DNA of 64,000 nucleotides from Streptomyces olivaceoviridis (GTDB taxonomy: Bacteria; Actinomycetota; Actinomycetes; Streptomycetales; Streptomycetaceae), in NCBI RefSeq assembly GCF_014650115.1, contig NZ_BMUI01000001.1:310001-374000 (forward strand). Reading direction: 5' to 3'. The notes under the pieces were generated by a model. It did not search any database and was not told where the DNA came from. It was given only the letters and a program-made list of their open reading frames with translations. The translations under genes were made by a program, and so were the position numbers. Of this stretch, positions 29,427-37,943 are shown one piece after another; position 1 is the first letter of the stretch; each line of letters begins with the position of its first letter.

Positions 29427-31301
29427 CTACGCCTCCTTGGCCCCCGCGTACATGTCGTCGATGAGGTGCTTGTACTCCCGCTCCACCACCGGTCGCTTCA
29501 GCTTCAGGCTCGGCGTGATCTCCCCGTGCTCCACATCGAGGTCCCGCGGCAGCAGGCGGAACTTCTTGATGGTCTGCCAGCGCTGGAGGCCGGCGTTGAG
29601 CTCCCGCACGTACCCGTCGACCATCTCCACCGTCTGCGGCGCGGCGACGACCTCGGCGTACGACTTCCCCTCCAGCCCGTTCTCCTTCGCCCACTCCTGG
29701 ATCGCGATCTCGTCCAGGGCGATGAGGGCGGTGCAGTAGTTCCGGTCGGCGCCGTGCACGAGGATGTTGGAGACGTACGGGCACACCGCCTTGAACTGCC
29801 CCTCCACCTCCGCCGGGGCGACGTACTTGCCGCCGGACGTCTTGATGAGGTCCTTCTTGCGGTCGGTGATGCGCAGGTAGCCGTCGGGCGACAGCTCGCC
29901 GATGTCCCCGGTGTGGAACCAGCCGTCGGACTCCAGCACCTCGGCGGTCTTCTCGGGCAACTTGTGGTAGCCCTCCATGACGCCGGGGCCGCGCAGCAGG
30001 ATCTCGCCGTCGTCGGCGATGCGGACCTCGGTGCCGGGCAGCGGCTTGCCGACCGTGCCCGTGCGGTAGGCCTCGCCGGGGTTGACGAAGGAGGCCGCGG
30101 AGGTCTCGGTGAGGCCGTAGCCCTCCAGGATGTGGATGCCGGCGCCGGCGAAGAAGTAGCCGATCTCCGGGGAGAGCGCGGAGGCGCCGGAGACACAGGC
30201 CCGCAGCCGGCCGCCGAAGGCCTCGCGGAGCTTGCCGTAGACGAGGCCGTCGGCGACCTTGTGCTTGGCGGCGAGCCCGAACGGCACGGAGGCGGTGCCG
30301 GTGCGCCGGAAGTTGTCCTGGCTGGCCTTGGCGTACTCGCGGGCGACCTCGGCCGCCCACTGGAAGATCTTGTACTTGGCCGCGCCGCCCTCGCGGGCCT
30401 TGGCCGCGACGCCGTTGTAGACCTTCTCGAAGATGCGCGGCACGGCCGCCATGTACGTCGGCCGCACCACCGGCAGGTTCTCGATGATCTTGTCGACCCG
30501 GCCGTCCACGGCGGTGACGTGGCCGACCTCGATCTGTCCGGAGGTGAGCACCTTGCCGAAGACGTGCGCGAGCGGCAGCCACAGGTACTGCACGTCGTCC
30601 ATGGTCACCAGGCCGGTCGCGGCGATGGCCTTCGCCATGTAGGCCCAGTTGTCGTGCGGCAGCCGCACGCCCTTGGGGCGGCCGGTGGTGCCGGAGGTGT
30701 AGATGAGGGTGGCGAGCTGGTCCTTGGTGATCGCGCCGACCCGCTCCTTGATCAACTGGGGGTGCTGCTCCAGATAGGCGGCGCCGCGCTGCTCCAGATC
30801 GGCGAGGGTGATCACCCAGTCGTCCGTCTCCACGCCGGCCGCGTCGATGACGACGACCTTCGTCAGGTCCGGCAGCTCGGCGCGCTTCTCGACGGCCTTG
30901 GCGAGCTGGGCCGCGTCCTCGGCGATCAGCACCCGGCTCTGGGAGTCGGAGAGGATGAACGCGGACTCGTCGCCGTTGGTCTGCGGATAGACGGTGGTGG
31001 TGGCACCGCCGGCGCACATGATGCCGAGGTCGGCGAGGATCCACTCGACGCGGGTGGAGGAGGCGAGCGCCACCCGCTGCTCGGGCTCGACGCCCAGGTC
31101 GATGAGCCCGGCCGCGATCGCGTACACCCGGTCGGCCGCCTGCGCCCAGCTGAGCGACTGCCAGTCGTCGGGGCCCTGCCCGGCGGACGGCGGGACGGGG
31201 TAGCGGTAGGCCTCGGCGTCGGGTGTCGCCGCCACGCGCTCCAGGAAGAGGGCCGCCACGGACGGCGGACGGTTCTCGATCAGGGTCTGTGTGTCGCTCA
31301 C
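29427..31301 (-). CDS. Long-chain fatty acid-CoA ligase (AMP-forming)
   Basis: A 624-residue ANL-superfamily enzyme activating long-chain fatty acids via acyl-AMP. Motifs: LIYTSGTTGRPKGVRL (ATP loop), YLWLPLAHVFGKVLT, ILEGYGLTETSAASFVNP, GWFHTGDIGELSPDGYLRITDRKKDLIKTSGGKYVAP with the hinge and catalytic Lys near the C-terminus. It resembles mycobacterial FadD15-type ligases. I prefer GTG 31301 (SDTQTLIENRPPS) because GGAGG lies 5 nt upstream; a GTG at 31358 is in frame but falls within the 28-bp direct repeat. Repeats and a candidate operator lie directly upstream. Confidence 0.9.
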   Translation of the reverse strand: MSDTQTLIENRPPSVAALFLERVAATPDAEAYRYPVPPSAGQGPDDWQSLSWAQAADRVYAIAAGLIDLGVEPEQRVALASSTRVEWILADLGIMCAGGATTTVYPQTNGDESAFILSDSQSRVLIAEDAAQLAKAVEKRAELPDLTKVVVIDAAGVETDDWVITLADLEQRGAAYLEQHPQLIKERVGAITKDQLATLIYTSGTTGRPKGVRLPHDNWAYMAKAIAATGLVTMDDVQYLWLPLAHVFGKVLTSGQIEVGHVTAVDGRVDKIIENLPVVRPTYMAAVPRIFEKVYNGVAAKAREGGAAKYKIFQWAAEVAREYAKASQDNFRRTGTASVPFGLAAKHKVADGLVYGKLREAFGGRLRACVSGASALSPEIGYFFAGAGIHILEGYGLTETSAASFVNPGEAYRTGTVGKPLPGTEVRIADDGEILLRGPGVMEGYHKLPEKTAEVLESDGWFHTGDIGELSPDGYLRITDRKKDLIKTSGGKYVAPAEVEGQFKAVCPYVSNILVHGADRNYCTALIALDEIAIQEWAKENGLEGKSYAEVVAAPQTVEMVDGYVRELNAGLQRWQTIKKFRLLPRDLDVEHGEITPSLKLKRPVVEREYKHLIDDMYAGAKEA

Positions 31302-31331
31302 GACATCCTCCGGGGCCCGCGACGGTGCGGC

Positions 31332-31387
31332 TGACTCGGTGCGGCTGGGTTGACTCACGTGACTCGGTGCGGCTGGGTTAACTCACG
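31332..31387. repeat. Two 28-bp tandem direct repeats upstream of the acyl-CoA ligase
   Basis: 31332-31359 and 31360-31387 are identical except for one base (GGTTGACTCACG versus GGTTAACTCACG). The unit carries ACTCGGTGCGGCTGGGTT. A further partial copy, GTTTAACTCACG, occurs at 31405-31416. The tandem lies 31-86 bp upstream of the preferred start codon. Confidence 0.9.
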
Positions 31388-31404
31388 ATGGGGGTTCCGG
31401 GCTT

Positions 31405-31425
31405 GTTTAACTCACGAGTAACTAT
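31405..31425 (-). promoter_or_regulatory. Candidate operator for the acyl-CoA ligase promoter
   Basis: TTAACTCACGAGTAA is an imperfect palindrome (ACTC-AC-GAGT core, TTA/TAA ends), a shape common for TetR or GntR regulators of fatty-acid genes. Half of it (TTAACTCACG) also closes the second 28-bp repeat. No regulator gene is adjacent. Assignment is by pattern only. Confidence 0.35.
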
Positions 31426-31587
31426 CGAGCAGGGATCAGGGTAAGGGGCGACCGCCCGCCGCGTAAGGGGCCTCGGCCTGTCACTTTCCACTCAGAGCGA
31501 CGGTACGCACGCGTAGGGGCCCGCCGCACTTTCGCACGACGGGCCCCACATGCCCGGTTTACGGGCGTCACCAGTTGTTACCTCTGG

Positions 31588-33462
31588 CTACTTCTTGCCC
31601 TTGGCCGACCCCGCACTGTCATCGCTGGACAGCACGGCGATGAAGGCCTCCTGCGGAACTTCCACGGAACCCACCATCTTCATCCGCTTCTTGCCTTCCT
31701 TCTGCTTCTCCAGCAGCTTCCGCTTACGGGAGATGTCACCGCCGTAGCACTTGGCGAGGACGTCCTTGCGGATGGCGCGGATGGTCTCGCGGGCGATCAC
31801 CCGGGAGCCGATGGCGGCCTGCACCGGCACCTCGAAGTTCTGCCGCGGGATCAGTTCCTTGAGCTTGGCGACGAGCCGCACGCCGTACGCGTACGCCTGG
31901 TCCTTGTGGGTGATCGCCGAGAACGCGTCCACCTTGTCGCCGTGCAGCAGGATGTCGACCTTGACGAGGCTGCTCGACTGCTCGCCCGTGGGCTCGTAGT
32001 CCAGCGAGGCGTACCCGCGCGTCTTGGACTTCAGCTGGTCGAAGAAGTCGAAGACGATCTCCGCGAGCGGGAGCGTGTAGCGGATCTCGACCCGGTCCTC
32101 GGAGAGGTAGTCCATGCCAAGCAGCGTGCCGCGCCTGGTCTGGCACAGCTCCATGATCGCACCGATGAACTCGGTGGGCGCCAGGATCGTCGCCCGCACG
32201 ACCGGCTCGTACACCTCGGCGATCTTCCCCTCGGGGAACTCGCTCGGGTTGGTGACGGTGGCCTCGGTGCCGTCCTCCATGATCACGCGGTAGACCACGT
32301 TGGGGGCGGTGGCGATCAGGTCGAGGCCGAACTCCCGCTCCAGCCGCTCCCGGATCACGTCCAGGTGCAGCAGGCCGAGGAAGCCGACGCGGAAACCGAA
32401 GCCGAGGGCGGCGGAGGTCTCCGGCTCGTAGACCAGCGCCGCGTCGTTGAGCTGGAGCTTGTCCAGCGCCTCGCGCAGCTCCGGGTAGTCGGAGCCGTCC
32501 AGCGGATACAGACCCGAGAAGACCATCGGCTTCGGGTCCTTGTAACCGCCGAGCGCCTCCGTCGCACCCTTGTGCTGGCTGGTGACGGTGTCACCGACCT
32601 TGGACTGCCGGACGTCCTTCACGCCGGTGATGAGGTAACCCACCTCACCCACGCCCAGGCCGTCCGCCGGCAGCATCTCCGGCGAGTTGACGCCGATCTC
32701 CAGCAGCTCGTGCGTGGCGCCGGTCGACATCATCCTGATGCGCTCGCGCTTGTTGAGCTGGCCGTCGATGACACGGACGTACGTCACGACACCCCGGTAG
32801 GAGTCGTAGACCGAGTCGAAGATCATCGCGCGGGCGGGCGCGTCGGCGACCCCGACCGGCGCCGGGATCTCCTTGACGACCTTGTTCAGCAGCGCGTCCA
32901 CGCCGAGCCCGGTCTTCGCGGAGACCTTGAGCACGTCCTCCGGGTCACAGCCGACCAGGTTCGCCAGCTCCTCGGCGAACTTCTCCGGCTGGGCGGCCGG
33001 CAGGTCGATCTTGTTCAGCACCGGGATGATCGTGAGGTCGTTCTCCATCGCCAGGTACAGGTTGGCGAGGGTCTGCGCCTCGATGCCCTGGGCGGCGTCG
33101 ACGAGGAGGATGGTCCCCTCGCAGGCGGCGAGCGACCGCGAGACCTCGTAGGTGAAGTCGACGTGCCCCGGGGTGTCGATCATGTTGAGGATGTGGGTCG
33201 TTCCCTGGTCGGGGCCCTCGGTCGGGGCCCAGGGCAGACGCACCGCCTGGGACTTGATCGTGATGCCGCGCTCGCGCTCGATGTCCATCCGGTCGAGGTA
33301 CTGAGCACGCATCTGCCGCTGCTCGACCACACCGGTCAGCTGGAGCATCCGGTCGGCGAGAGTGGACTTGCCGTGGTCGATGTGCGCGATGATGCAGAAA
33401 TTGCGGATCAGAGCCGGGGCGGTACGGCTCGGCTCGGGCACATGGTTAGGGGTCGCGGGCAC
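31588..33462 (-). CDS. lepA: Elongation factor 4 (LepA)
   Basis: A 624-residue translational GTPase that back-translocates or remodels ribosomes and affects 30S assembly. G1 is AHIDHGKST, followed by [30 protein letters not shown], then the LepA-specific C-terminus with [27 protein letters not shown] start gives [12 protein letters not shown], a ~18-residue extension before the core. The gene is divergent from rpsT, an arrangement constant in Streptomyces. A 125-bp gap separates it from the ligase repeats. Confidence 0.97.
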   Translation of the reverse strand: MPATPNHVPEPSRTAPALIRNFCIIAHIDHGKSTLADRMLQLTGVVEQRQMRAQYLDRMDIERERGITIKSQAVRLPWAPTEGPDQGTTHILNMIDTPGHVDFTYEVSRSLAACEGTILLVDAAQGIEAQTLANLYLAMENDLTIIPVLNKIDLPAAQPEKFAEELANLVGCDPEDVLKVSAKTGLGVDALLNKVVKEIPAPVGVADAPARAMIFDSVYDSYRGVVTYVRVIDGQLNKRERIRMMSTGATHELLEIGVNSPEMLPADGLGVGEVGYLITGVKDVRQSKVGDTVTSQHKGATEALGGYKDPKPMVFSGLYPLDGSDYPELREALDKLQLNDAALVYEPETSAALGFGFRVGFLGLLHLDVIRERLEREFGLDLIATAPNVVYRVIMEDGTEATVTNPSEFPEGKIAEVYEPVVRATILAPTEFIGAIMELCQTRRGTLLGMDYLSEDRVEIRYTLPLAEIVFDFFDQLKSKTRGYASLDYEPTGEQSSSLVKVDILLHGDKVDAFSAITHKDQAYAYGVRLVAKLKELIPRQNFEVPVQAAIGSRVIARETIRAIRKDVLAKCYGGDISRKRKLLEKQKEGKKRMKMVGSVEVPQEAFIAVLSSDDSAGSAKGKK

Positions 33463-33551
33463 GCAGGGTCCTGTCTCTTGAGGCGCCTTATGCCTCGGGT
33501 CGGATCGTTACGTAGTCTCCATGGTCCCACGCGGAGGGACCGGGGGCCGTT

Positions 33552-33581
33552 TTGGGCCGTCCGGAGGGCCACTGGTACTGT
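33552..33581 (+). promoter_or_regulatory. Candidate rpsT promoter
   Basis: TTGGGC (33552-33557), an 18-bp spacer and TACTGT (33576-33581) form a reasonable housekeeping-sigma promoter about 107 bp before the rpsT start. The resulting leader would contain a 7-bp hairpin, GTGCCTC/GAGGCAC (33590-33596 with 33612-33618). Confidence 0.45.
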
Positions 33582-33687
33582 AGATGGCTGTGCCTCATGC
33601 CCTCTCAGCGCGAGGCACGACAGGTAATTTTGGATCACCGGCACGGGACCCCCGCGGCCCCGCGCCTGAACCTGAAAAGGCTCCTTC

Positions 33688-33954
33688 GTGGCGAACATCA
33701 AGTCCCAGATCAAGCGGATCAAGACCAACGAGAAGGCTCGGCTGCGCAACAAGGCCGTCAAGTCCTCCCTGAAGACCGCGATCCGCAAGGCCCGTGAGGC
33801 CGCTGCCGCGGGTGACACCGAGAAGGCCACCGAGCTGCAGCGCGCTGCCGCGCGTGCGCTCGACAAGGCCGTCTCGAAGGGCGTCATCCACAAGAACCAG
33901 GCCGCCAACAAGAAGTCGGCGCTTGCTTCCAAGGTCGCGTCCATCAAGGGCTGA
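33688..33954 (+). CDS. rpsT: 30S ribosomal protein S20
   Basis: An 88-residue, Lys/Arg/Ala-rich primary 16S rRNA-binding protein of the small subunit. [26 protein letters not shown] at the N-terminus and [19 protein letters not shown] at the C-terminus are the S20 signature; the length is standard. GTG 33688 follows AAAAGG. It is divergent from lepA and has its own long leader, with a hairpin terminator 23 bp past the stop. Confidence 0.97.
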   Translation: MANIKSQIKRIKTNEKARLRNKAVKSSLKTAIRKAREAAAAGDTEKATELQRAAARALDKAVSKGVIHKNQAANKKSALASKVASIKG

Positions 33955-33977
33955 ACCCCTTTCTGATCTGACCGCCG

Positions 33978-33999
33978 GAGGGACCCAGAGCGGGCCCTC
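33978..33999 (+). terminator. rpsT terminator hairpin
   Basis: GAGGGACC pairs with GGGCCCTC across a 6-nt loop with one mismatch, 23 bp past the rpsT stop. A second GC-rich imperfect hairpin (arms at 34085-34096 and 34115-34125) follows and may back it up. Confidence 0.7.
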
Positions 34000-34297
34000 T
34001 CTCATCCGCTCCCGTCCGGCACCCCGAGCCTGTTCGCGGCCTGCGTTCGCCACGCGGGAACGGGCTCACCAGCTTGTACCGAGGACCCCGGTCCCCTCGC
34101 CCTTCCCCAGGGCTGGGGCCGGGGTTCTCGCTTGCCTGGGAGTTGGCTTCTTGTCGCGGGGGGCGAGTCGACCCTGGGCGTTCGGGTCGTTCGGGTGTTC
34201 AGGGCGTTCGGCGCCCGGGGCGTTCAGGGGGCAGCCCAAGGGCTGGCTGCCCCTCCCCGCGCCCCTCTTCTCTTCCCGGGCTCGGTCCCGGCGGTGT
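34000..34297. other. Intergenic region between convergent rpsT and holA
   Basis: Apart from the hairpins listed separately, this ~300-bp stretch holds only short degenerate CGTTCGGG-type repeats around 34178-34227. No gene with coding character is visible on either strand. Confidence 0.5.
34228..34253 (-). terminator. holA terminator hairpin
   Basis: GGGGCAGCC (34228-34236) pairs perfectly with GGCTGCCCC (34245-34253) across an 8-nt loop, 45 bp downstream of the holA stop on the minus strand. There is no T-run. Confidence 0.7.
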
Positions 34298-35287
34298 CTA
34301 TCCGCGTCCGCGGGAGCGGGCTGCGCGGGCGATCGTCACGACCGCCTTCTCCAACGCGTACTCGGGATCGTCCCCGCCTCCCTTCACGCCGGCGTCCGCC
34401 TCGGCGACCGCCCTGAGCGCCACCGCGACCCCGTCCGGCGTCCAGCCCCGCATCTGCTGCCGTACCCGGTCGATCTTCCACGGCGGCATGCCCAGCTCGC
34501 GCGCCAGATCGGCCGGCCGGCCGCCCCGGGCCGAGGACAGCTTCCCGATCGCCCGCACGCCCTGCGCCAGCGCACTGGTGATCACCACCGGCGCCACGCC
34601 CGTCGCCAGCGACCATCTGAGCGCCTCCAGCGCCTCCGCCGTCCGGCCCTCCACGGCCCGGTCGGCGACCGTGAAGCTGGACGCCTCGGCACGCCCGGTG
34701 TAGTACCGCCTGACGACCGCCTCGTCGATCGTCCCTTCCACGTCGGCGACCAACTGCGAGACCGCCGAGGCCAGCTCCCGCAGATCGCTCCCGATGGCGT
34801 CGCAGAGCGTCTGGCACGCCTCGGGCGTGGCCGACCGTCCGGACGAACGGAACTCCCCCCGCACGAAGGTCAGCCGGTCCGCAGGCTTGGTCATCTTCGG
34901 GCAGGCCACCTCCCGCGCCCCCGCCTTGCGCGCGGCGTCCAGCAGCCCTTTGCCCTTGGCGCCGCCGGCGTGCAGCAGCACCAGTGTGATCTCCTCGGCG
35001 GGCGAACCGAGGTACGCCTTCACGTCCTTGACCGTGTCGGCGGACAGGTCCTGCGCGTTGCGTACGACCACGACCTTGCGCTCGGCGAAGAGCGACGGGC
35101 TGGTCAGCTCGGCGAGTGTGCCGGGCTGCAGCTGGTCCGGGGTCAGGTCACGTACGTCCGTGTCGGCGTCGGCGGCCTTGGCGGCGGCCACCACCTCCTG
35201 CACGGCACGGTCGAGCAGGAGGTCCTCCTGGCCCACGGCGAGGGTCACCGGGGCGAGAGGGTCGTCATTCGCAGTCTTCCTGGCCAT
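34298..35287 (-). CDS. holA: DNA polymerase III subunit delta
   Basis: A 329-residue clamp-loader subunit that opens the beta clamp. Features are LAVGQEDLLLDRAVQEVVAAAKAAD at the N-terminus, VVVVRNAQDLSADTVKDVKAYL, a degenerate AAA+ fold without a Walker A motif as expected for delta, and the C-terminal helical domain (GGRPADLARELGMPPWKIDRVRQQMRGW). ATG 35287. It stands downstream of the comEA-comEC side of the chromosome, as in many Gram-positives where holA follows comEC and precedes rpsT. Confidence 0.93.
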   Translation of the reverse strand: MARKTANDDPLAPVTLAVGQEDLLLDRAVQEVVAAAKAADADTDVRDLTPDQLQPGTLAELTSPSLFAERKVVVVRNAQDLSADTVKDVKAYLGSPAEEITLVLLHAGGAKGKGLLDAARKAGAREVACPKMTKPADRLTFVRGEFRSSGRSATPEACQTLCDAIGSDLRELASAVSQLVADVEGTIDEAVVRRYYTGRAEASSFTVADRAVEGRTAEALEALRWSLATGVAPVVITSALAQGVRAIGKLSSARGGRPADLARELGMPPWKIDRVRQQMRGWTPDGVAVALRAVAEADAGVKGGGDDPEYALEKAVVTIARAARSRGRG

Positions 35288-35410
35288 CGCTTACAGCATC
35301 CCACGCGGCACTGACACCGAAGCGCTCCCGGCACCCTGACCGGTCCCGGAGCCGACCCTGAGTGCGGCTCGGGGACCGGCCCCGACGCGAGCGCCGCGCC
35401 GGGCTCGGGG

Positions 35411-35656
35411 TCACGGCTCCTCGCGCCAGCCGTCCCACTCCCCCGCGAACGCGTCCAGCTCGGCGGGGTCGAGCCGCTCGCTCTCGTCCCGCAGCACCAC
35501 CAGCCACTGGGCGTCCTCGGCGTCGTCCTCGCCGGCCAGGGCGTCCCGGACCAGCCGGGGCTCCTCGTCGATCCCGAACCGCTCCCCGAGCGCCTCGGCC
35601 GCCTCCTCGGCGGCGTCGCGATCGGGCAGCACCAGCACATGTCTCACATCACTCAC
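35411..35656 (-). CDS. Small acidic protein of unknown function
   Basis: An 81-residue acidic protein (about 27 Asp/Glu) starting at GTG 35656 with SDVRHVLVLPDRDAAEEAAEALGERFG. Alternating strand-helix-strand pattern (RHVLVLPDR; DAAEEAAEALGERF; QWLVVLRDE) suggests a small alpha/beta ferredoxin-like or RraB-like fold. I do not recognise a named family. GGAG lies about 10 nt upstream. It is 123 bp upstream of holA on the same strand. Confidence 0.7.
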   Translation of the reverse strand: MSDVRHVLVLPDRDAAEEAAEALGERFGIDEEPRLVRDALAGEDDAEDAQWLVVLRDESERLDPAELDAFAGEWDGWREEP

Positions 35657-35724
35657 GGGGCCATTCTCCGGCACCGGGGGTGAGGCGAAGGAGCAGGTCA
35701 GTCCCGGGGAGCGAGACGTACGAC

Positions 35725-35962
35725 GAGGCTTCGGCAGCACGTTCCACGCCTCGGCCCCTCGGCACGTTCCGAACGCCAGCCCTTCGGGCCGCTCCGCATG
35801 TCAGCCCTTCGGCACGTTCCGAACGCCAGTCCTTCGGCCCGCTCCATAGGTCAGCCCTTCGGACCGCCCCGCACCTCGGCTCCTCGGCCCGCCGCACCTC
35901 GGCTCCTCGGCCCGGTCCGCATGTCAGCCACACGGCCAGCTCCGCACCTCAGCCCTTCGGGA
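35725..35962. repeat. Degenerate ~25-bp tandem repeat, about 10 copies
   Basis: Roughly ten head-to-tail units of 22-27 bp share the core CTCAGCCCTTCGG followed by a CCGCTCCGC or CACGTTCCG block (plus strand). Clear core starts fall near 35778, 35802, 35828, 35851, 35876 and 35950. The rightmost unit contains the last codons and stop of the YceI-type gene. It fills the ~290-bp gap between that gene and the 81-residue gene, where I see no coding sequence. Confidence 0.8.
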
Positions 35963-36830
35963 CGATCTGCACGTCGAGGTCGACCCGGATGCTCGGTCCG
36001 ACCACCGCGATGCCCCTGGCCAGCATGGACTGCCAGCTGACCGTGAAGTCGTCCCGGTGCAGCTCGGTGGTGGCCCGGCAGGCGGCCCGCACCTCGCCCT
36101 CCATGCCGTTGCCGAGCCCGAGGTACGCGGTGTCGAGCGTGACCGTGCGGGTCACACCGTGCAGCGACAGCGCCCCCGTGACCGCCCACCGGCTGCCGCC
36201 CTTGTGCACGAACCGGTCACCGTAGAACTCCAGCGTGGGGAACCGCCGCACGTCCAGGAAGTCCCCCGATCGCAGATGGTCGTCGCGCATCCGGACCCCC
36301 GTGTCGATGGACGCCGCGTCGATCACGACGTGCATCGCCGACCGCTCCACCCGCTCGGCGATCCGCACCACCCCGGCGAACGAGTTGAACCGCCCGTGGA
36401 TCCGGGCCAGCCCGATATGCCGGGCGGTGAAGCCGATCGAGGAGTGCACGGGCTCGATCTCCCAGTCACCCGGCGCCGGCGGCTCCGGCGGATGGGCCAC
36501 CTGCAAGGTCACATCGCCCAGCGAGGCGAGGGAGTTCTCGCCGACCAGCGCGATGGCCCGGTACGGCGCGTAGCCCTCCGCCGACACCGCCAGCCGGTAC
36601 TCCCCCGCCGGCACCGTGGCCAGGAACGAACCGTAGGGGTCCGTACCACCGGTCACCACCCTGCGGCCCATGGGATCGCTGACCGCCAACTCGGCCCCTC
36701 CGACCGGCTCGTTGACCGGGTCGACCACCCGGCAGCTGAGCACTCCGGCGTCCGGCGGTGTCCGGACCGCCGCCAGGGGACTCGTCCGTTGCATCCGGTT
36801 CGTCCGGTTACCCAGCCAGCGGCCGAACAT
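35949..36830 (-). CDS. YceI-like protein with N-terminal carboxypeptidase-regulatory-like domain
   Basis: A 293-residue protein in two parts. Residues ~30-110 form a CarboxypepD_reg/transthyretin-like beta-sandwich (VVDPVNEPVGGAELAVSDPMGRRVVTGGTDPYGSFLATVPAGEYRLAVSAEGY). Residues ~120-293 are a YceI lipocalin-like domain (DWEIEPVHSSIGFTARHIGLARIHGRFNSFAG; LRSGDFLDVRRFPTLEFY; VTGALSLHGVTRTVTLD) that typically binds isoprenoid or amphiphilic ligands. There is no signal peptide, unlike classic YceI. The stop codon lies within the first unit of the 25-bp minisatellite. Confidence 0.88.
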   Translation of the reverse strand: MFGRWLGNRTNRMQRTSPLAAVRTPPDAGVLSCRVVDPVNEPVGGAELAVSDPMGRRVVTGGTDPYGSFLATVPAGEYRLAVSAEGYAPYRAIALVGENSLASLGDVTLQVAHPPEPPAPGDWEIEPVHSSIGFTARHIGLARIHGRFNSFAGVVRIAERVERSAMHVVIDAASIDTGVRMRDDHLRSGDFLDVRRFPTLEFYGDRFVHKGGSRWAVTGALSLHGVTRTVTLDTAYLGLGNGMEGEVRAACRATTELHRDDFTVSWQSMLARGIAVVGPSIRVDLDVQIVPKG

Positions 36831-36955
36831 CTACGACACCCCTGTACGCCTCGACATCATCTGTTGCCGAAGATCCATTCGATCACTGATGCGGCTTTCG
36901 AGGCAACACGGCCCACATCACGGGAATGCAGCATATGCGCCGGAACTGAGCGGAA

Positions 36956-37792
36956 TCAGCCCTTCAGGCCGAAGTCGCGCGCCGTCGGCACACAGCTCAA
37001 CTCGATGCCGAAGCGCTCCCGGTAGACCGTCAGCACCTCCTCGTCCGTCTCCAGCTCCCGCGTCTCCTGCGTGCCGTCCACGGTGGTCGTCCTCAGCCTG
37101 CGCCCGCTGAGCGTGATCCTCCCTCCGTCCTCCGTGAGCCGGGAACAGACCAGCGACCGGGTGAAGTGCGACCGCGGCGACGTGCTGTGCCACCAGGCGC
37201 CGGCCACGAAGTCCCCGAGCGCCCTGGGGCGGGTCTCCAGCCGGTACTGCGGCTTGCCGTCCCGCACGACGTCCAGGTCTCCGGTGCCCGGCGCGGCCCC
37301 ACCACGCACCCCGGCCGGGTCCGGCCCCGCCTCCACCACCCGGAACCCGCCACCGGGGTCGTCCTGCTCCCCGCGTTCCGCGTAGGCGAGCGGACCGTGG
37401 CTGTGCGCCCCGAACCCGACGTCGGCGAGCCAGGTGTCCCCGTCCGCCGTCCGCACCCGCAGCGCCAGGTGGTCGTACGGGATCCCGAGCCGCCCCTCGT
37501 CGCCGTACACGCGTCCCGCGAGCAGTTCGACCTCGTAACCGAGGGAGGTGAGCAACGTCCCGAACGCGCCGTTCAGTTCGTAGCAGAAGCCGCCCCGCCG
37601 GGCCTCCGTCACCTTGTCCAGCAGCCGCTTCTCCTCCAGGGTGATCTCCTGTCCGAGGTGGACCGACAGGTTCTCGAAGGGAACGGTCCGCAGATGGCGC
37701 AGGTGCAACTCGCGCAGCGCCTCGCTGGTGGGCCGCGGTGGGCGCGCGAGGCCGAGCCGGCGGAGATAGGCGTCGATCTGTACCGAGGTCAT
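36956..37792 (-). CDS. nat: Arylamine N-acetyltransferase
   Basis: A 278-residue NAT using acetyl-CoA to acetylate arylamines and hydrazines. The Cys-His-Asp triad is visible in RRGGFCYELNGAFG, YDHLALRVRT and WLADVGFGAHSHGP. The N-terminal IDAYLRRLGLARPPRPTSEALRELHLRHLRTVPFENLSVHLG is family-typical. A ~10-residue insertion (GPDPAGVRGGAAPGTGD) sits in the central domain. It lies 152 bp downstream of comEC across a pyrimidine-rich gap. Confidence 0.93.
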   Translation of the reverse strand: MTSVQIDAYLRRLGLARPPRPTSEALRELHLRHLRTVPFENLSVHLGQEITLEEKRLLDKVTEARRGGFCYELNGAFGTLLTSLGYEVELLAGRVYGDEGRLGIPYDHLALRVRTADGDTWLADVGFGAHSHGPLAYAERGEQDDPGGGFRVVEAGPDPAGVRGGAAPGTGDLDVVRDGKPQYRLETRPRALGDFVAGAWWHSTSPRSHFTRSLVCSRLTEDGGRITLSGRRLRTTTVDGTQETRELETDEEVLTVYRERFGIELSCVPTARDFGLKG

Positions 37793-37943
37793 GGGCCCAG
37801 TCTGCTCCAGCCTTCCCCGCCCTCACCGGGCCGGCCACCTCCCCCTTCTCCCCCTTCTGTCTCTTCTCCCGGGGCCAGCCCCTTCTCGTGCTCGCCGGCC
37901 GTCCCCGGTCGTCTCCGTTCTCTCCCGGCGTCTCTCTTCCTCG

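Noticed and set aside
35725..35962. CRISPR array
   Set aside because: Units are contiguous with no unique spacers, vary in length, and no cas genes are nearby.
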